NCBI GenBank assembly: GCA_030544215.1
Contig: JARZZO010000002.1
Span: forward strand, 81,537,150-81,601,149
From: Zantedeschia hybrid cultivar
Lineage: Eukaryota; Streptophyta; Magnoliopsida; Alismatales; Araceae
Reading direction: 5' to 3'
Length of the DNA stretch: 64,000 nt
Below the pieces are notes generated by a model that had not been told where the DNA came from, searched no databases, and saw only the letters and a program-made list of their open reading frames with translations. Position numbers and translations under genes: made by a program. Of this stretch, positions 23,886-36,489 are shown piece by piece. Position 1 is the stretch's first letter. The number at the start of each line of letters is the position of its first letter.

Positions 23886-25309
23886 GAGTGGTTTGTGGGA
23901 ATCAATGAGAGCACTAAACATGGTTTGCCATCTCACCCGATATCTCCAAGATCTCTTGTCTCTCTAAGGGTCACAAGACGAGATTCTACCGAGATCAAGA
24001 ATAAGAGGAAGATAGTGGAAGCATAATTGGAAAGAATGGGATTAAGAAGGAGAAGAAGATAAGAAGATACGAAAATGCCAATGGAGGAGGAGATGAGGAT
24101 GATGATAGAGTAGGAGGAGCTTTCTAAGACACTGAGATGACATTGAGATTCAAAAAAGCAATCCTTGTATATGTGCAAATATATTTTTTCATTGTTCTTA
24201 GTATTGTTATGTTAATGTAAAATCATATTGAATGGCTAAATGCATAAACTTTTCACCTTCTTTTCTCAGCCAATTCTGATTAGATTTCTCATTGTTTATC
24301 CAATCATATGGTACATTTCTGAAATTATATGAAGAGGAAAGAAACCTATTAAGTCCATTTCACACATGCTAGATTAAAGATAAAATACAGCAAACTAAAA
24401 TGAGGCACATGATGATAATTATCTAAGGACTTGATAGTAAATTGCAATATAATTTTCCCCTTTTGTTGCATTTCCTTCCCTTTCATAATTTCCAATAAAC
24501 AGATGACACATTTGACAGCATGTAAACAAAGATTAGAAACTGGCATGTTACCTGTACCAACATTCCCCTCTGCTGTTTGGCCATCTGATTGGTACTTTGT
24601 ACCCATCTGGAGGAGGCACCAAGCATTCTTTCCTCTCAAGAATAGGTGGGCAGTGGCGTTCCATGAAAGAAAGTCGATATTTGCCATACTTTTTCCACCT
24701 CTGTAATGAACATATCTGATGTCTTATCGTTGCACAGATTTGATCAACAACAATTTTCTAAGTAATATGAGAACAGCATAAAAGCACATATTGTGCATGC
24801 ATCTTGGTTACATGCAGAAATTTCCTTATATTGTAGCAATATACATGGTATATTTTATGCATATTGTTGTCCATATATGTTTACGTAGATATGTCATATT
24901 TTTCTGCCGGAATGAATTATTTATTCAAGACTTTATGGCATCACCTTAATCTGCTTGTTAAGCTGGATGCTTCATAAGACAAGGTTTCAATGAAATTTCC
25001 ATGAACAAGAAGGCCAGTACAAGGCTGTACCTTTGGATCTGTGCATGGCGTGTAATCTTGATAATCCTCACTGCACTCAGGGAAGACAAGGGGCTTCACT
25101 TGAAGAGTTGCTGAAGCTTTGGCTGATGTTTCGTGACTAGATGTAACCAATAGGGCAACATTTTGTGTGAAAAACTTGTTCATACCAGAACAATAAATGC
25201 CACCAAGATAGAAGGAGAATCCACAGAGCACTATAAGCATCAAAGTTATGGGCACGGTCCTGGAAGTTCTCTCAGGATGAATTGATGGCTTGGGATCTTT
25301 GCTCTTCAT

Positions 25310-28300
25310 GCTGTGTTTACAGGTCGATAGCCTGCAAGAAGAGAACATAATTTACACTAATTGACATAAAGTTACAGCATTCTGGGATTCATGAATTTGA
25401 GGTCAACAGCAGTTTAGTCAGAATAAAGAAAATTACGAATTTGGAAATGAAAAACAACTAGATAAATAAATGAAGATAACATTTGGTGCTCCAAAAAAAG
25501 TGAAATTCCACTCAATAACATAACACCATCAATCTCATTGAACAGTGAATTTTTAAGGGATTTCAACTTGTCAATTAGCCTGACTAACTTCAGTTTCGAT
25601 TGGTTTGCTAAACAATCCCATCATATCACACATCAATTTGATGTTAACCCCTCTCAGCAAAATGAACCCACAGAACAATAAGCGGATGAGATAGTGCTGG
25701 AAATTAGGAACTTGTATGGCCCTGATATGTAGATTGCCTCATTGAATGATGTATCATACAAGATCCTAATAGCAGAGTCATGCAAGGGTCTTGGTTTTAT
25801 TTCTCGAGGCCATGGAATTAGAAGGATGTTCCCCGAATGATCCAAGATGCATACACTTGTAAAAAGGAGGCATTGTCAGAACCTCGGCTTGTAGAAGATA
25901 TCTATTTTTGATAAGAAAGCACATATGAAAGTACAAAGACCATGGGAAATGTTATAAAGACATAAAAGTTGGAACTGATTGTCATATCTTACAGTTTATC
26001 CTGCATTTGAGAGATGAAGAGCATAGTGAGAAAATCCAGACCATGGTCTTTTGATAGATGTGATTGTTGAAAGTAATGGGCCATCTAACCTAAAACCTTA
26101 AGCCAGAGAGTGAAGAGGGAACTACTATTTTAAACATATTTTGTTTTGTCCTTTATTCGATGTGGGACCATTCTAACCCTTTTTACATGCAGTCTGACTT
26201 AGGCTCTATCATGTGCACAATGACAAATAGGGAGTGCAGGCCCTGAACATAACTGTGGTTCTGATATCATATTGAATAGATTGGGTCATTAGACTCAAAA
26301 TCTTAAAGTACAGAGTGGAAAGGACACCACTATTTTAAACACAATTTATTTTGTCCCTTATGTGATGTGGGACTACTCTAACAGTGATAAGATCTTCAAA
26401 ACAGATGGAACTTTGCAATGGGAGAGAGCATAAAGAATGGGGAAAATGCAATTCTAGATCTAGAAAATAGCTAACAACTTTCATTCATTTGGGCTGGAAT
26501 CCTGAAAAATCTATTTGTGCATTGTCCAACCATTAAGCTATATGCAAATCACACATTCAAGGTCTGAATGACAAGTTTTGAAGCAAAGAGGAAAAAAAAT
26601 GAACTACAAATAAAAGAGTGTTGACACAGAGCATTGAAATTTATCTACAACATCCACCCCCACCCCACATCCACCCCGCCTTAAGGTTGATCATTGTTAC
26701 CTGTAAATCACCAAATTGTTGGATCTTTATCTGTATGGATATCTTGTCAAAAAAATATGTGGTTACTAGAAAAAAAAAATCTAAAATATTTCAGCAGAAC
26801 CTAAAGGAAATTAACCCAATGCCCAAATTTATTTTGTATGAGATCTCCTAAATCAAGTATAATGAAACACTTATGATAGTTTGGTATATGTAAGAATTTT
26901 TTAACTTATATGCAAATTCCACTAGCATACTCAAATTACAATTTAAAAATAATTTTATGTTTTATTTTTGAAAAAAAAACTAATTATGATCTCCTATTAG
27001 AGGGATTGGCTTGCTTTGAAGTCTCTGTCAGGTTTCTGCTGACCACCAGCCTCCTACTTTATGGTGAACTTATTTTTCACCCCCTCTAATTAATATTTGC
27101 TAAAGTATAAACATATTGACATGTTACGCTGCTAACATGTTTGGTTAATGCCTCTCACACAGTAACATGAAAACATCTTAGCATGTTAATATGTTTATGC
27201 CTTAACTGTAACACTTTCGCATTTAACATGCTAACACACTAATGTATTACATATGTATCCATGTGTTAACATGCTAAGACATTTAATATCTTTAAAAAAA
27301 CTGACAGGAATAAGGTGTGGGCCATGTGGCCTGATGTAGATTATTTCATTTTCCATTTTTAAAAATATTTTATAATTCATATCCCCCCCCCCAAAAAAAA
27401 AAAAAAATTGTTACTGGCTTTGTCACTGCTGATGTACACAGAAAGAGGTCGTCTAATCTAATTTTTCAAGTGTTAGTTTCTTTAAAAAAAAACAAAACAA
27501 ACGAACAGAGATCACCGAGGAAAATCGTATCAAATTCATCAAAGTCCACATTCCATAAGCGAAAAGCAACAGCAGAATAATTCTCAAGGAAAAGCCAATA
27601 GGAAATGTAAAGAAGCAATAAGAGGTTATCATAAAAGCACAGCAGATACCCAGGGACTCCCCTAGGGGTAGCCCAATGCATCTTTTGTTGATTCAAACCC
27701 AAATCTCAGCAAATGTAAGGAGCTTCAGCATAAGAACATGAATTTGACCGCAAAAAACATATCAAGACCGCATATTGCACAAGAGAACCCAAGAGGGCAT
27801 GCTCAAATTGCTCTTTCACATGCTCAAACCAATGAGACAATGCACGACCAGAAGCGGGGAATAACCCATTGAAACTTCAGAGAGTCATATGGAAATTTAG
27901 TAACATTCTTGTATCCATATGGAACCAACAACGTCCTCTACAGTTTAAGAGTTCAAACCTAGGAAGAGTGCTACAGATAGATGTCATTATTTATGTATCC
28001 CCAGTCATATATGAAACCAGAGCCAAAACCATAAGCCCAAGAGACAGAGGCAACACATGGTTAGTCCCAAACTGCCCCTACAATAAAATCCGTCTGAACA
28101 AGATGTCCCGTAATGGTTTTGGTTAGCAACCTAAGAACTAGAATGGTGGATAGCAAGGTAAAGTGGAAAGACAAACTAGAAACCAACCAGTTCATGATTT
28201 GATTTGGTTATGAAGGACCACTAGCAAAAGCAAGAAGTCCCCTCTCGTCCTTTTGGCTCCCTATACAAAAAACAAAACAAGGAGATGTGACCATCAGGGG

Positions 28301-29325
28301 GACAAAACCAATGATTCGACCATTCAGCTACTAAGTGGAGAGCACCATGCATTCCATGGTTATGTGCAATTGTACTTTACATCCAATAAATTATCACCCA
28401 TGTGCATGCAAAAATCGAGTACCTGATCATAGCTAGTCAAACGATAACAGGTAAAAACGTACTTGTCGAGTTGTACTACGATCTCCCAATTCTGGAATAG
28501 AAGAAAGGATGGATAATGTGGAAACATCAAAAGGCCAGTGACCCAGAGGGATTCAAAACAGCAAATTCTACATGAGCCCATTCCGGAGAACCCGGAGGTA
28601 AACAAGTAAACAACAAAAGTGGAAGACACAAAGGTGGGATGGACACCGAATTTCTCATCTTCGCGCTGCTTGGCGACAATTGGAAACCCCGTTCGACTCA
28701 AGCATGCCATTAAAGGGAACAAAGCAAAGCAAAGCCCATCCAGATTCCAGACTAATCTGAAGGAAACATTGTCGCACACCTAAGGAAAAAAAAAAAAAAG
28801 GAAAAACATCCATCGCGGGGAAGTGGGCAGAACAGATGAGGCCAAGGTCTAAAGCAATCAAATGGCGGCGACCCAGACGAGCATAGCACACCGAAAGCAC
28901 AAAAGCAGGAGACCACCCAGATGCCAAACTGCCAACAAAACCAGATCCACGCACAAATGCTGGAAGAACACTAGACAACAACATCCACACGGAGAGATGA
29001 GAAAGTAGTGCCCCACAGGGGGGTAACCCAGAAGAGATTAGGCCTGCACTAACCGAAGCAAGGAAGCAAACGACAGTGGAACACAAGAGTTAACCGGCAT
29101 TACTCATGGGAGAGAAGCCACCTTATCCACAACCCCTTTCTACCCCCTCTGCTCTGCCTCCTCCCTGCTAGCTCTCACTGCCTCTTCCACGCTTGTCAGA
29201 AGAAGATTAAGCGGCCTCGAAGAAGGAGGCTTCGTGGACAGCGAAGGAAAGAGGAGAAATGTTAAATTAAGAGCTCTTCTAATTCAATAAATAAAAAAAA
29301 TAGTTTCACCTCTCTCTGATCTAAG
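25310..29325. other. PMT upstream region / probable 5'UTR intron
   Basis: Upstream of the PMT start codon the minus strand has a good acceptor (TTCTCTTCTTGCAG, exon from about 25331), so a 5'UTR intron is likely. A CT-rich minus-strand stretch at about 29150-29280 could be the first exon and promoter, but this is a guess. The interval contains no other gene. It holds a dispersed repeat (26080-26390), a C/A homopolymer pair near 27383-27407 and irregular 'aacatg' repeats at 27110-27290. Confidence 0.45.
26080..26390. repeat. Dispersed GATGTGGGAC repeat, two tandem modules
   Basis: Two direct modules (about 26080-26185 and 26250-26385). Each reads roughly 'gggtcatctaa..taaaa.cttaaag.cagag...aaaggacaccactattttaaacacaattt.ttttgtcc.tta...GATGTGGGAC.a.tctaac'. 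A diverged pair lies at 4300-4560. Confidence 0.65.
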
Positions 29326-29844
29326 ATATCAAATGGCAGAGTGGGCATAGTGCGGGCCCTCGGTGCGACAAGTTGGACTCTCTGTCCATGTGTCTGATCT
29401 CTTAACAATTCAAAAAAATTAAAAGATTAAAAATTGAATTTTAATGAAATTAGTAAAAGATATCCTTAATAGTTATAAATCAAGTCTGATAGTAACTTTT
29501 TATTTTAAAATTTTTTAAATCAATGGATTAGACTATAAGATACGTCAGATCCAACCTTAAAAAATTAAAAAAATAATAACTTATTGTGACATCTCCACTG
29601 CAAGGGTGAAAATATTGTAGCTAATAAAGATAAAGTTAATATATTATTTCCTTTTTCTCTCTTACACACGGGTGAAAGGCTAAGTTAATGGGCTCCCCCT
29701 GCCTGCTCCGCATTAGAGACTTCTCTCTGACACACACAGGAAAAAAAGGTGAAAAGTCCGTTGTTTCTCTCTCATGCGCGCAAAGGTGAAGAGCAGTGAG
29801 TTGGGGTGATTTTGGTAGATGTATCTTTATAACAGCATATTTAT

Positions 29845-30110
29845 GAGTATAACTTGTGGCAATGGCAGCCAGTATTATGTCTGCTGTTAGTGTTTTTTTT
29901 TTAAAAAATATTTGGTCTGCCTCATGGTGTCCTACATGGCCGTACAATTCGATCTCAGATTGAACTACCCAAATTCTTTTTACTGTTCATTTGAGATGGA
30001 TTTTTTATTTTTCATCTTTTTTTGATAGTTCGAAAAATCCAAAAAAAAAAATTAATTAAAAAATTGGTAGCCAACATAATAACGGTTATCGGTGCAGCAA
30101 GTTGTACTCC
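29845..30110. mobile_element. MITE family A copy (unit 1)
   Basis: Ends GAGTATAACTTGTGGCAATG and (reverse complement) GGAGTACAACTTGCTGCACC. The inner 'ctcatggtgtcctacatggccgtacaattcgatctc' block marks it as the same family as 13128-13453. Its duplicate in unit 2 is 34298-34620. Confidence 0.65.
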
Positions 30111-30259
30111 ATATTTATATATGTATTCTTGACTGTCGCATGTTGTTTCAATTACCTACAACATCTTCAATATCAAAAAAGAAAAAAAATACCTACAATA
30201 TCTTTAGAAATAAATTTCTTTTTTCCAATCCGTTGGAAACATGGGTGCAAAAAAATGCT

Positions 30260-30292
<33 letters not shown>

Positions 30293-30305
30293 GGGAGAAA
30301 GGATA

Positions 30306-30724
30306 AAATGCGGAGTGCATATCTGAAAACCCACCCTCTCCCCAATTAAAAAAATAATATTATAAAATCTTAAATCTTAAAATAAGTCATTTAGGGTTGA
30401 TCTTATTTATGAGGCTTTAATGTTTACCATCCGACCTCGATGATCAACCGGAGTCATTCGATCGAATAGGTATAAAAAATAAATGTCTAAAAATACTAAA
30501 AAAGAAAAATAGTCATATTTGCCCTTAGGATGGATCTCATTATCTTGGATTTTAGTTTTAATCTCCAAAACGACGACAGATTTGATTAGACGGTTACGGT
30601 TAAGTTTTGTTCGATCGAACGATGAAAATTAAATCATAAAGGGGGTCGAATATTTTAAAATTTTTGATGATTTTTATTTTTTATTTTTTAAAATCAGAAA
30701 GGTGAGTTTTCAGGAGATGCATCT
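30306..30724. mobile_element. MITE family B copy (unit 1)
   Basis: The left GTGCATATCTGAAAACCCAC and the reverse complement of the right GATGCATCTCCTGAAAACTC are inverted. The interior carries 'gatgatcaaccgg..tcattcgatc' and 'gatttttattttttatt'. The unit 2 copy lies at about 34816-35250. A (TA)n/(CA)n run adjoins its left side. Confidence 0.65.
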
Positions 30725-31349
30725 AAGTTAGATGTGTTCCGAGAGATGTTATATATATACACTTGAACTTTGAGAAAGAATCTTTTGATAAAAATTAAAT
30801 ACAAAACTGGAGAACTTTATTTTCACTTCTTTGTAAAGACAGAATTTTTTATTGAGAATCAGCCAACATAATGTTAAACTTTTAGCCTCAGGTGAGCTGA
30901 CTCGTTGATGTATACTACTGTTTAGGAATGTCAATAATAATAGTATAGTCCGATTCTCTACATTGTTCATTAGTTTAGTTAACAGATGTAAATAGGGTTT
31001 TAAAACTATTTCTTAACCCACAATTTTGTTTCCAAAATTATTACCCACTATTATCTATCAATATACATTATTATATTTTAACAATTTTATGTCATCTTAT
31101 CATCTTTCTTATTCTATTTATCCTTAGCAATATTGTATACTTTTAAATGAGAGAAGTTGATTTTAGTGTGATTTAGTTGGATTGTTATTTTTTATGCCTT
31201 GTTATTGATGATGAAAGTATAATTTGAGCAGCTTTTGTCTCTCTTAAGGAATAGTTATTTTGTATTTAACGAGGGAGAATCATCTTCTTGGGCTCGTCCC
31301 ATTAGGGGTCAAGCATTTGGCCTTGGAGGGGTCCGAGCATGTCATGGCC

Positions 31350-31692
31350 GAGTTATGCTTGCTATATTGACAGTACTGAGGGTCCGTGTAGTGCGTACAA
31401 AAAAAAGTTATTTTTTGAACTTTTTAAGGTAGGATATGAGGTGTCCTACACGTCCGTACATGTTGATCTCTAATCGGATGATCAAAAAAAAATTGAAAAA
31501 TCAAAAAATTGTTGTTGGACTTGCCCATTAAAGAGACTTTTTTTATTATTTTTTGACACTCATTTTTTTATTTTTTAGATTTTTTTAATCATCCAATTGG
31601 AGATCAGTCTATACATATGTGTAGGACACTTTGGAGCCTACCTTAAAAAAAATTATCCATTGTACTAACCCTCAGTGTAGCAAACATAACTC
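31350..31692. mobile_element. MITE family A copy (unit 1)
   Basis: Ends GAGTTATGCTTGCTATATTG and (reverse complement) GAGTTATGTTTGCTACACTG. Inverted inner blocks 'aaggtaggatatgaggtgtcctacacg' and '...gtgtaggacactttggagcctacctt' are near mirror images. The duplicate lies at about 35894-36222. Confidence 0.7.
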
Positions 31693-31989
31693 AATCCATG
31701 CCCCTCAAGTCCAACCCTTTGAGCGACCGACCCAGTCAACCCATAAAATTCATATCCGTCTGGAAAACCTGTGAAGGATCCATGCCATATCAGAAAATCT
31801 GAGTGAATTCTCACATACCGCTCCTACAAAAAAGAGCCCGGTTGAGATCACAAGGAGATAATTATGTTGTCTCGCACCAAACCCACTCATTCTCTTCCAT
31901 GTACCCGTCCCCTGAACAGTTTACTAACTTGGATGTTAGAAGGTGTTCCACTGAGACCACACTGGAGTTACACCGAGGGTTTCTATAGC

Positions 31990-32381
31990 ACTGATCCTTA
32001 GTGCAGTAGGTAAATAGAAAAGATTATTTTTAAAAAAAATTAGGTGGGTCTTGAGGTGCCCTATATGTCCTTACAGGTCGATCTCTGATCGGACGATCTA
32101 AAAAAAAAAATCTGAAAAATATAAAATCAAGTTTTAATGAACAATAAAAAGTAGCCCTGATGGGCCAAGCCCAATAACGAATTTTGCTTTTTTAGATTTT
32201 TTTGAGGTCGTCCGATCGGAGATCGGCCTGCACAAACATATAAGGCACTTCGGGACCCACCTAAAAAAATTCAAAAAATAGTTTTTTTTATTTTTATCTA
32301 TTGCACTGGGGGTAAGTACAATAGGCACCCTCAGTGCAACAAGTATTACAATAGGCACCCTCAGTGCAACAAGTATTACTC
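31990..32381. mobile_element. MITE family A copy with long inverted arms
   Basis: Contains nearly perfect inverted arms: AGGTGGGTCTTGAGGTGCCC (from about 32042) and its partner GGCACTTCGGGACCCACCT (to about 32263). Both continue into 'cgatctctgatcggacgatc'. The right end has a 31-bp tandem duplication of 'caataggcaccctcagtgcaacaagtatta'. The duplicate is at about 36490-36903. Confidence 0.7.
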
Positions 32382-32640
32382 ACACTGAAGACATGCTAAT
32401 GTGTGCTCTCTGTCCAGGCCACTTTCAGCTGGCCAAGTGACTTGGAGGCCGAACTGGGCCTACTGTTGACTTGGTTGCAACAATATTTATATTTATAAGT
32501 AAATTTGTACCTTCAAATTTGACTTTTTTAATCTCTTATTTTGGCCATTAACTACCTAACAATGTACCAATAATCGCTCTTATCCGGATGTCAATACATT
32601 CTTTCCCAACAGCTAATGAGTACAGAATTTATTTAGCAAA

Positions 32641-33097
32641 GAGTAATACTTGTTAGAATATTACTGCATTGCAATCCAACAATCCAATCAATTCGGACAA
32701 CTGCTGTGCAGCCCGACAGGATGGATGGGCACCGATTTTTTATTTTTTATTTTTATTCAGATTTTTCAACTTTTTAGTGCGTCCGATCAAAAATCGGATG
32801 GTATAACTAGGTTGTTCGGGTTGGCACAGACAAGGCTATATAATTTTTTTTAAAAAAAATTGAAGAACACCTCGATTTACATGAAAAAATAAAAATAAAA
32901 AATTTATACAGCCGAAGTGGAGCCGACCCGAACAACCTAACTGTACCATCTGATTGTTGATCAAACGTTCTAAAAATTTTAAAAATTCAAATAAAAATAA
33001 AAAAATAAATAAAAAATTAGTACCCCACCACCCTATCGGACTGCACAAACTATTGCTGCTACATTGCAGTGCCGCAGCATTGTAGCAAGTATTACTC
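32641..33097. mobile_element. MITE family A, larger variant
   Basis: Ends GAGTAATACTTGTTAGAATA and (reverse complement) GAGTAATACTTGCTACAATG. The arms contain matching inverted blocks 'ggttgttcgggttggcacagacaagg' and 'gtggagccgacccgaacaacct'. About 457 bp. The duplicate in unit 2 is 37243-37692. Confidence 0.7.
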
Positions 33098-34297
33098 TTT
33101 GGCAAATAAGGAAGCAGATAATCTGTTATTCGCTTGCTTCAGTTCAAGTAGTAGTACTTTTATGAAATAGCATGCGTCTTCCCTCCTATCTTTTCAATGT
33201 CAAATTAAGTTGTTTATTGTCTACTTTTAATATTCGATGTAAGAATTGGGAGGAGGATCACTGTTTTTTATGTTTACTCACCTGCCCTCTCTGCCTTTTG
33301 TTAAACATAAGTTATCTTAGAGATGAATTTGTAAAGTGAATTAACTGAGTGAGTTTAAATTGTGACACTTCATATTCAATAAGTCAATTTTGTTATTTGA
33401 TTACGTACAATTAACTTTTATGAATCAGTTTTGATCGTTCTATACATAAGTACTTAATCTGAAGTAGTGTTTATAGTAAATAGAAGGAGGTGAATCACAT
33501 AAAAATGTCTTCCAAACTTTTTTTTGAGAAGTCATTTATGTTCTTTTTAAAAAAATTTAGAGAGGTGAGTTCTAGTAATTTTAAAAATTATGAATAACCA
33601 AATTATTGCAAGTACTTGTAATTCGCTTACTTCCAGGCACCTTCAAACAACCAGCAGTCAGTGGGACCCTAGCGGCAGGTTAAGACTTCGATGACTCGTT
33701 TATGCAGGTCCATCAGCGCAGCAGAAGATATCAAATGGCAGAGTGGGCATAGTGCGGTCCCTCGGTGCGACAAGTTGGCTCTTTGTCCATGTGTCCGATC
33801 TCTTGACGATTCAAAAAAATTAAAAGATTAAAAATCAAATCTCAATGAAATTAGTAAAAGATATCTTTAATAGTTATAAATCAAGTCTGATAATAACTTT
33901 TTATTTTTAATTTTTTTTAAATCAATAGATTAGACTATAAGATACGTCAGATCCAACCTTAAAAATTAAAAAAATAATAACTTACTGTGACATCTCCACT
34001 GCAAGGGTGAAAATATTGTAGCAAATAAAGAAAAAGTTAATATGTTATTTCTTTTTTCTCTCTGACACACGGGTGAAAGGCTGAGTTAATGGGCTCCCTC
34101 TGCCTGCTCCGCATTAGAGACTTCTCTCTGACACACAGGAAAAAGGGGTGAAAAGTCCGCTGTTTCTCTCTCGCGCGCGCAAAGGTGAAGAGTTGTGAGT
34201 TGGGGTGTAGGTGCAGAGTATATAATCTAATAAAGAGAAGTTTCTTTGATATTTAATTGGAATTTTGGTAGATGTATCCTTATAACAGTATATTTAT

Positions 34298-34620
34298 GAG
34301 TATAACTTGTGGCACCCGCAACCGGTATTATGTTGGTTGTCGGTGTTTTTAATTTAAAAAAATAATTTTTTTGGTTGGCCTCATGGTATCCTATATGACT
34401 GTATAATTCGATATCGGATCAGATAACCCAAGTTTTTTAATTGCTCATTTGGGATTAATTTTTTATTTTTCATCTTTTTCTGAGTGGTTCAATCTGAGAT
34501 TGGACTGTACAGTCATGTGAGAAGGGTTAGGGCTGACCAAAAAATTCAAAAACAAGTTTTTTTAATTAAAAAATGGACAGCTGACATAATAACGATTGCC
34601 GGTGCAGCAAGTTGTACTCC
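34298..34620. mobile_element. MITE family A copy (unit 2)
   Basis: Counterpart of 29845-30110 in the second duplication unit. It is about 57 bp longer because it keeps an inner 'ggttcaatctgagattggactgtac' block that unit 1 has partly lost. Confidence 0.6.
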
Positions 34621-34815
34621 ATATTTATATATGTATTCCTGACTGTCGCATGTTGTTTCAATTACCTAGAACATCTTCGATATCAAAAAAGAAAAAAAAT
34701 TACCTACAACATCTTTAGAAATATATTTTTTTTCAATCCGTTGGAAACATGGGTGCAAAAATGCTTATATATATATATATATATATATATATAGATATAT
34801 ATGGGGAAAGGATAC

Positions 34816-35250
34816 AATGCGCCTCGAGGTGCATATTTGAAAACCCACCTTCCCTCCGATTAAAAAAATACTTTTTTTAATAAAAATTTAAATCTTAAAA
34901 TAGGCTCTTTAAGGTTGATCCTATCCTCGAGACTTTAATTTTTATTGTCCGATCTTGACGATCAACCGGAACCATTTGATCAGATAGGTATAAAAAAATA
35001 AACATCAAAAAATACTATAAAATAGTCAAAAAGAAAAATCCTCATATTAGCTTTTAGGTTGATCTCATCTCTTGGAATTTTAATTTTTAATCCTCAAACG
35101 ATGACGGATTTAATTGGACAGTTACGGTTAAACTTTTTTGATCCAATGGTAAAAAGTAATCTCAAAGGGAGTCAAATATTTTAAATTTTTTGATGATTTT
35201 TATTTTTTATTTTTTTAAATCGAGATGGTGGGTTTTCACTTATCTAAGTT
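34816..35250. mobile_element. MITE family B copy (unit 2)
   Basis: Counterpart of 30306-30724, with inverted ends GTGCATATTTGAAAACCCAC and GTGGGTTTTCACTTATCTAA. Confidence 0.6.
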
Positions 35251-35893
35251 AAATGTGTTCCAAGAGACGTTATATATATATATATATATATAAACATATA
35301 TACACACTTGAACCTTTTGAGAAAGAATTTTTTGATAAAAATAAAATACAAAACTGGAGAACTTTATTTTCACTTATTTGTAAAGACAGAATTCTTTATT
35401 GAGAATGAGCCAACGTAATGTTAAACTTTTGGCCTCAGGTGAGCTGACTCATTGATGTGTACTTCTGTTTAGAAATGTCAATGATAATAGTACAGTCCGA
35501 TTCTCTACATTGTTCATTAGTTTAATTAACAGATGCACATAGGGTTTTAAAACTATTTCTTAACCCACAATCTTGTTTCCAAAATTGTTACCACCATTAT
35601 CTGTCAATATACGTTATTATATTTTATTAATTTTATGTCATCTTATCATCTTTCTTATTTTATTTGTCTTTAGCAATAGTGTACTTTTAAATGAGAGAAG
35701 TTTATTTTAGTGTGATTTAGTTGGATTATTACTTTTTATGCTATGTTATTGATGATGAAAGTCTAATATCAGCGGCTTTTGTCTCTCTTAATAAATAGTT
35801 ATTTTGTGTTTAATGAGGGAAAATCATCCTCTTGGCCTCGTCCCATTAGGGGTCAAGCATTTGGCCTTGGAGGGGTCCGAGCATGTCATGGCC

Positions 35894-36222
35894 GAGTTAT
35901 GCTTTCTATATTGATAGTACTGAGGGTCGGTGCAATAGGTAAAAAAATTATTTTTTGAATTTTTTTAAGGTAGGACTTGAGATGTCCTACACGTTCGTAC
36001 AAGTCGATCTCTAATCCGATGATCTAAAAATAGCAAAAAATGTAACTGGGCTCGGCCCATTAAAGGGATTTTTTTATATTTATTGACACTCAATTTTTTA
36101 TTTTTTAAAGTTTTTGAATCGTCTAATCGGAGATCAGTCTATACAGATGTATAGGACACTCTAGAGCCGACCTTAAAAAAATTTACCTAATGTACTGACC
36201 CTTACTGTAGCAAACATAACTG
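35894..36222. mobile_element. MITE family A copy (unit 2)
   Basis: Counterpart of 31350-31692, same inverted ends and inner arms, diverged by scattered substitutions. Confidence 0.6.
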
Positions 36223-36489
36223 ATCATATCCATACCCCTCAAGACCAAGCTTTGATTGATCAACCCAGTCAGCCCATAAAATTCCTATAGGTCTGGGAAA
36301 CCTGTGAAGGGTCCAGCCCATATCAGAAATCTAGGGAATTTTCACCTACCCCTCCTACAAAAAAGAGTCCGGTTGAGATCACAAGGAGATAATTATGTTG
36401 TCTCGCAGCAAACCCACTCAGTCTCTTCCACGAATCCATGTCCCCTAATCAGTTTACTAACTTGGATGTTAGAAGGTGTTCTACTGAGA

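Larger units (their letters stand above)
18509..25309 (-). pseudogene. PMT-type (DUF248) methyltransferase, broken copy
   Basis: Plant PMT proteins are Golgi type II membrane proteins with a SAM-methyltransferase domain, linked to pectin/wall methylation. Recognised coding exons, in transcript order, are 25031-25309, 24552-24700, 22422-22639, 21618-22293, 20636-20713 and 18509-18725. All have GT-AG borders. Exon 1 (93 codons) gives a short cytosolic tail, a membrane segment (about residues 19-38, IVLCGFSFYLGG) and DYTPCTDPK. Exon 2 has RWKKYGKYRLSFMERHCPP. Later exons show GDLLDHGILAISLAPRDNH, MAHCSRCLIPW-like DVAHCSRCLIPWTEFG, HRILRPGGYWVLSGPP, RNVMDMNTLYGGFAA and a C-terminus CRKSLWYPRSSP. 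Lesions: no exon encodes the usual DWINKQ...FPGGGTMFP...DTGCG stretch, and the 22422-22639 exon carries a 7-bp insertion (22561-22567) plus a TAG (22546-22548). Everything else is intact, so inactivation looks recent; an assembly fault is possible. Confidence 0.8.
29326..33727. repeat. Tandem segmental duplication, unit 1 (4402 bp)
   Basis: Begins ATATCAAATGGCAGAGTGGG and ends GCAGCAGAAG. The whole length is matched by unit 2, which starts at the next base. Landmarks repeat in the same order: GGGCTCCCCCTGCCTGCTCC, GTGCAGCAAGTTGTACTCC, a (TA)n run, CCCATTAGGGGTCAAGCATT, the element at 32641 and CAAACAACCAGC near the end. There is no gene inside; the content is MITEs and AT-rich sequence. Confidence 0.9.
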
